The translations under genes were made by a program, and so were the position numbers. The notes under the pieces were generated by a model. That model was not told the origin of the DNA and did not search any database. It saw only the letters and a program-made list of their open reading frames with translations. Source: Dipylidium caninum (Eukaryota > Platyhelminthes > Cestoda > Cyclophyllidea > Dipylidiidae). From it: 64,000 nt of DNA. Below are positions 61,801-64,000 of the stretch, one piece after another. The stretch spans positions 868,001 through 932,000 of the forward strand of contig QEYB01000266.1 of NCBI GenBank assembly GCA_017562135.1. The letters are read 5' to 3'. The number at the start of each line of letters is the position of its first letter. The stretch's first letter is position 1.

Positions 61801-64000
61801 GCCAGAGATGCATGAAAGTTTAAGTGTTCTCATTAGGTAAGCCAATCCACTGCAAAGCTGGTGCAAAGTTAATTTTATCGATGGTACCACCAAGCAAACG
61901 CCCAAATTAATGGCAAGACAAAAATGGTAAAATGAGACTAACAGCGAGAAGATTTTCGTTTTTGGAGGACCAAGCAACAGCAGTGACACCACTGGGGGTG
62001 CGGAAGACCCGTTCCGGAAAGTTGATTTTTTTGAGACTCCAACAACACACCAGACCGGAATGCTGATTATCGAATTCAAAGGAGCCGTAGCCAACAGCTA
62101 GAATGTCCTTCTTTCGCGGATTGAACGCTAAGGAGGACACGTTTCGACCCTACAATATTAGCAGCAGTCAACTCGAGGGCAGAGAGTCTTTCGACTATGT
62201 ACAAAAGTTCTCTCCCCTTAAACGTAGGGGAAAAAAATAAGACTAGCTAGAATAGTAGAGAAGACGAACAACATCATATCCAGAACTTAAAACTGCTTTA
62301 AAGTTAACCGTAATTCACAAGGGGGTTTAATTTTGGCATTTAGAAACTAAGCTATAAGATGATAAGGTAAGTTAACAAATAAGGATGGCGTCTAATTTCG
62401 TGAATATAAAACTGACTACTTAACAATCAATCCGCATTTGATTTAAAGGCCTCTGAGGCTAGTTCAGGGGAAAGTATTATGCCCACTAATGATACGACTC
62501 GGTTAGATGAAGTGGATTCGAATAGCCCTCGGCACCCTGCAGGGGAAGGAGGAAAAATACCTTCGCGAGTATTGACAAGAAAAAGAACACGAAGGTGGGG
62601 AGACGGACCCTGGGCAACGCAAAAGTGTAGGTTATGCTGTCTCAAGTAAATGCCCTTTGGGCGTGATGAAAGGTGCCTATTGCATTCATTGGTAAGTGCA
62701 GCCGAAGGAGACGAATGAGGCTGGCTCACAAAAGCGAAATTGCAATCCGATCTCCTAAGCACAACACGCTTTTTCGGTTAATAACACCGAATGCAAAATT
62801 CAAACCATTCAAGCCGATCCCGATGGAGGGACGTAAGTAAAGGTAATTTTCTGTTTGAAAAAAATATATATTTGCATGTGAACCTTCTACTAATCGAACA
62901 ATGATTCAATTAGTAGCGGTGGGGGAGTAAAGTCAGCGTAAAAATAATTTAGAAGCTCCAATGTCCAAGCCTCGGCTCTAAGTAGAGCATGCCAGTAAGA
63001 AGTAGCTCACTTTTGTGAGAGGGCAACCGTATCTCCAGAGCAACAGCAAGGCGGGGGGAGTGAATATTTTGCCGACAGACTTCAAGTGCAGACTGGGCGA
63101 GGGTTCCATCGCCAGTGGTCTATTGCCAGTGCCCTTACGCGTGGCGTCGGAGACCCGATCTGCGCCGTTTTCAGTATTAGCTCCACTCGTGCGATTGCCA
63201 TCAACCATGACTCCGCCACCGCCAGTGGGAGTAGAAGGGTCGTGGGTGTCACCGGTGGTAGTACGGCTGCCGCCCACATTGTCCGGTGCCGAGGGTGAGA
63301 AGAAAGACTGACGGAGAAACACAGTTTGGCGAAAAGAGAGGCGCTGACCCTCTCCTTCCCCTTCGGTGCCGCCACCGCCACCTGAGGTCATCAGAACTCC
63401 GCTGGCCCGATTCGACTTTATCGCCGAGGGCGGCGGTGCCGCAGTCGCGTCCGACTCGGAGCACTCTTGTGTGTTGCAGCTCTGCTCAAAAACTGCATGA
63501 GAGAAGATAGAGTTATGGTGAAAAGGTCTCCATTTCATTAATCAGTACCAGTAAAACGGTGCTTCGCTTCACTACTTTGCAGTAAATCATGAGGAGCTTG
63601 TGAAATAACTATACTATTTAGTGAAAGGGCTGTCATGTGATCAGATGACTTTGAAGATGACAATTACCCCCACAATGTACCCGTATTAATTAAAACTCAT
63701 AGGGAAGCAGCCTTTTCACCTTTTAATAAGGGACTTTCACAATGCGAATCTTTTCTTGACGCTGTTATCGAAAAAGTGGACAGGGTAATGAACTGGGACT
63801 AGTAGGTGGAGAAGGCAACTGGACTAGACAATAACTTCCGAATTGTATATTTACAGGAGGATTTCATACAAAATTCGCCCAGAAATTACTCAGATTACGC
63901 TAAGTCACCTCACAAAAATGGCATTTTCTACTGGCTTGAGCTACACTTTATTGAAGAGAGAAATTATAACTCAAGCAACTCACGTCGATTCAGTATTACG
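49887..64000 (-). CDS. DNAI4: Axonemal dynein intermediate chain DNAI4 (WDR78/IC138), C-terminal part of gene
   Basis: Exons in transcript order: (64000-63984 probable, partial), 63492-63011, 62149-61943, 61699-61626, 61544-61390, 60230-60101, 60009-59922, 57475-57347, 56227-56130, 53374-53299, 50012-49929. All phases agree and all introns are GT-AG. The protein is collinear with human WDR78 from LWSFTCDLTKGRNVS through the WD40 propeller: GVTAV, SxDGRI, HKCSCSY, SCSADW, NxVEIWDL, STLDP and VGDSxG. WDR78 is the orthologue of Chlamydomonas IC138, a regulatory intermediate chain of the I1/f inner dynein arm. In a flatworm it would act in sperm axonemes and flame-cell or larval cilia. The N-terminal exons lie right of the window. 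The terminal exon is not certain: reading through the donor after 49929 gives 13 more residues and a stop at 49889-49887. The gene hosts a bHLH gene in its second-to-last visible junction. Confidence 0.93.
49929..50012 (-). CDS. DNAI4: DNAI4 WD40 exon i (last recognised)
   Basis: 28 codons: TMMVGDSSGNVYVYAMKNFP then RSGSANDE. Matches LLVGDSDGQVSVYELRNMP. Acceptor TTATTTTAG. A good donor GTGAGA follows 49929; if unused, the frame reaches TAA at 49889-49887 after VRIAYPLLIPSLC. Human WDR78 has about 23 more residues here, so either ending is plausible. Confidence 0.92.
50317..50343. repeat. GGA/GGT-rich short tandem repeat
   Basis: Run of GGTGGAGGAGGA-type units on the plus strand. Confidence 0.8.
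50613..50632. repeat. (GTCC)5 microsatellite
   Basis: Five perfect tandem copies of GTCC. Confidence 0.9.
52617..53084 (+). CDS. TCF15/SCX-like: bHLH transcription factor of the paraxis/scleraxis family, intronless, nested
   Basis: A 155-residue protein from ATG 52617 to TGA 53082-53084. Residues 15-40 are a Pro/Ser-rich low-complexity tract. The bHLH domain covers about 56-110: basic region KHVMNARERTRTASVNDAF with the E-box-contacting Glu, helix 1 LMLRRLIPT, loop QPLNRKLSK, helix 2 IETLRLATSYIAHLNSIL. The C-terminal CTFC motif (137-140) followed by a basic coiled tail is shared with TCF15 and SCX (CTFCLSNQRK), which sets this apart from Twist and Hand. Such factors bind E-boxes as heterodimers with E proteins; in vertebrates they direct paraxial mesoderm and tendon. 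The gene has a single exon and lies antisense in a DNAI4 intron. An in-frame ATG at 52521 would add 32 residues, but that stretch looks non-conserved and I prefer 52617. Confidence 0.93.
   Translation: MKLLGVHDTSSSNSQPPPPPLPSPSSSHRPSSSSSSASALMSLHPSKRTDLRLRIKHVMNARERTRTASVNDAFLMLRRLIPTQPLNRKLSKIETLRLATSYIAHLNSILVTGIPASEQPCLRHLNSPCAGQRNNVCTFCVNEYKQRQKELEEQI
53214..53219 (+). promoter_or_regulatory. Poly(A) signal AATAAA
   Basis: Canonical hexamer 130 bases after the bHLH stop codon, on the same strand and well placed to end that transcript before DNAI4 exon h. Confidence 0.7.
53299..53374 (-). CDS. DNAI4: DNAI4 WD40 exon h
   Basis: 25 codons after the split threonine: LDPVHVESVSGDTTMSIVLF then TEDSD. 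Matches the LDPLIVNTANPGIKFTTILFAKQTD stretch. Acceptor ATTTAAG, donor GTAAGT. It lies only about 80 bases beyond the poly(A) signal of the nested bHLH gene on the other strand. Confidence 0.9.
53891..53950. repeat. Perfect 30-bp tandem duplication
   Basis: Bases 53891-53920 are repeated exactly at 53921-53950; the unit starts GGGCCTTTATAACG and ends ACTGTGGCT. Confidence 0.95.
55945..55974. repeat. Perfect 15-bp tandem duplication
   Basis: The unit CCTCAATATGCGTAG occurs twice in direct succession. Confidence 0.95.
56130..56227 (-). CDS. DNAI4: DNAI4 WD40 exon g
   Basis: SAVNDLAWSHNHGAVFACTN then EGNVEIWDLERST. Matches SVVYDVAWSPKSSYIFAAANENRVEIWDLHIST. Acceptor CTCTTCCAG, donor GTGAGT, phase 2. 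Confidence 0.95.
56228..57346 (-). other. DNAI4 intron between exons f and g
   Basis: 1.1 kb intron; nothing else recognised. Confidence 0.85.
57347..57475 (-). CDS. DNAI4: DNAI4 WD40 exon f
   Basis: 43 codons: SSVYALKYSPFLPNVFLSCS, then ADWTIRLWHTERQKCYLTM and STHS. Matches GPVYKVTWNPFCHDVFLSCSADWGVIIW. Phase 0 at both ends. Confidence 0.95.
59182..59197. repeat. (AC)n microsatellite
   Basis: Perfect AC run of 16 bases. Confidence 0.9.
59848..59859 (+). repeat. 12-base G homopolymer
   Basis: Twelve consecutive G residues; length is likely to be unreliable in any assembly. Confidence 0.9.
59922..60009 (-). CDS. DNAI4: DNAI4 WD40 exon e
   Basis: YLVGTENGQIHKCSCSYTEQ then YLSTYNGHT, nearly identical in pattern to YLAGTEEGHIHKCSCSYNEQYLDTYRGH. 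Acceptor GTTTCAG, donor GTGAGT. Confidence 0.95.
60101..60230 (-). CDS. DNAI4: DNAI4 WD40 exon d
   Basis: DLMLLKRPKLKIPNYVSKKK, then RVEALIVRHAVGTALCFSDA and DPNL. Matches DLMRLKRT...EALISRQAAGMCFAFHPKD. Donor GTAGGT, phase 2. Confidence 0.93.
60231..61389 (-). other. DNAI4 intron between exons c and d
   Basis: 1.2 kb AT-rich intron; nothing else recognised. Confidence 0.85.
61390..61544 (-). CDS. DNAI4: DNAI4 WD40 exon c
   Basis: HSTGRHYGPVCKLEWVSRDA, then NLVSCSMDGRITEWFTLKGF and DCT. Matches the HLGPVWQLQW...LVSISADGRISKWVIRKGLDC stretch. The acceptor ACGGCAG was chosen over CGACAG five codons on because it alone gives the correct phase. Confidence 0.93.
61626..61699 (-). CDS. DNAI4: DNAI4 WD40 exon b
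   Basis: Short exon VGMFNGVIMIFDARKGNK then TAILDT, matching VGYHNGTIAIYNVRSN...VLDSS. Ends in phase 2 at GTAAAG. Confidence 0.93.
61943..62149 (-). CDS. DNAI4: DNAI4 WD40 exon a
   Basis: 69 codons: GRNVSSLAFNPRKKDILAVG, then QHSGLVCCWSLKKINFPERV and TPSGVTAVAWSSKNENLLA. Nearly every block matches human WDR78 (GRNVSCMAWN, DLLAVGYG, GLACCWSIKNPMWPER, GVTAV). Donor GTTAGT. Confidence 0.95.
62150..63010 (-). other. DNAI4 intron before the WD40 exons
   Basis: 0.86 kb AT-rich intron. The exons on either side join in phase 0 with a continuous family alignment, so no exon is missing here. Confidence 0.85.
63011..63492 (-). CDS. DNAI4: DNAI4 exon preceding the WD40 propeller
   Basis: 160 codons opened by acceptor TCATGCAG. 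Most is low complexity, Gly/Ser/Thr/Pro-rich (for example TSGGGGGTEGEGEG). The end LLLWRYGCPLTK joins GRNVSSLAF in the next exon and aligns with LWSFTCDLTK/GRNVSCMAW of WDR78. Donor AAAA/GTGAGC, phase 0. Confidence 0.88.
63493..63983 (-). other. Probable DNAI4 intron at right edge
   Basis: 0.49 kb AT-rich stretch between the 63492 acceptor and the probable donor at 63983; no coding content seen. Confidence 0.6.
63984..64000 (-). CDS. DNAI4: DNAI4 probable upstream exon, cut by window edge
   Basis: A strong donor (GTGAGT on the minus strand) follows base 63984. The 17 visible bases read VILNR plus one base in the phase that the next exon's acceptor requires, with no stop. Too short to align, hence the low confidence. 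Confidence 0.45.

Noticed and set aside
1..64000. Search for tRNA, rRNA, retrotransposon or transposase sequences
   Set aside because: No reverse transcriptase, integrase or transposase motif, no tRNA-like box pair and no rRNA segment was recognised by eye; diverged or non-coding repeats could be missed without a repeat library.

Overview
This is eukaryotic, intron-rich DNA. It carries parts or all of five protein-coding genes and no recognisable rRNA, tRNA, CRISPR array or bacterial-style operon. The gene content (axonemal dynein chain, ZSWIM4/5/6-type protein, paraxis/scleraxis-type bHLH factor, RNA polymerase II subunit 2) is animal. Two 37-38 bp introns at the 5' end of a gene whose other introns reach 8 kb resemble parasitic flatworms, so a cestode or other platyhelminth is my best guess. 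That assignment is an inference; no species can be named from the sequence.

Layout. (1) 151-2835, + strand: the last two exons of the RNA polymerase II second-largest subunit (RPB2/POLR2B). The protein match is clear but the reading frame is broken three times. (2) 2836-8241: gene-poor DNA between convergent genes. (3) 8242-48101, - strand: a complete 14-exon gene for a SWIM zinc-finger protein of the ZSWIM4/5/6 group, about 1692 residues. Every exon junction was checked for splice dinucleotides and phase; all agree except one internal frame conflict in exon 11. (4) 14777-15211, + strand: an intronless gene for a 144-residue four-helix membrane protein, nested antisense in ZSWIM intron 11. 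(5) About 49887 to beyond 64000, - strand: the C-terminal part of the axonemal dynein intermediate chain DNAI4 (WDR78, the IC138 orthologue), ten confirmed exons plus a probable partial one at the window edge. (6) 52617-53084, + strand: an intronless bHLH transcription factor of the paraxis/scleraxis (TCF15/SCX) family, nested antisense in the second-to-last visible DNAI4 intron, about 215 bp from the nearest DNAI4 exon.

The two long minus-strand genes lie head to tail (DNAI4, then ZSWIM) about 1.8 kb apart. Each hosts one compact intronless gene on the opposite strand. Intron and intergenic DNA from about 3 to 46 kb is GC-rich and produces many long open frames on both strands without recognisable content. 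DNA from about 46.2 to 50 kb and from about 56 kb on is visibly more AT-rich. I saw no complete mobile element by eye; repeats are limited to microsatellites, G-runs and two short perfect tandem duplications. Family assignments rest on remembered human sequences, not a database search.
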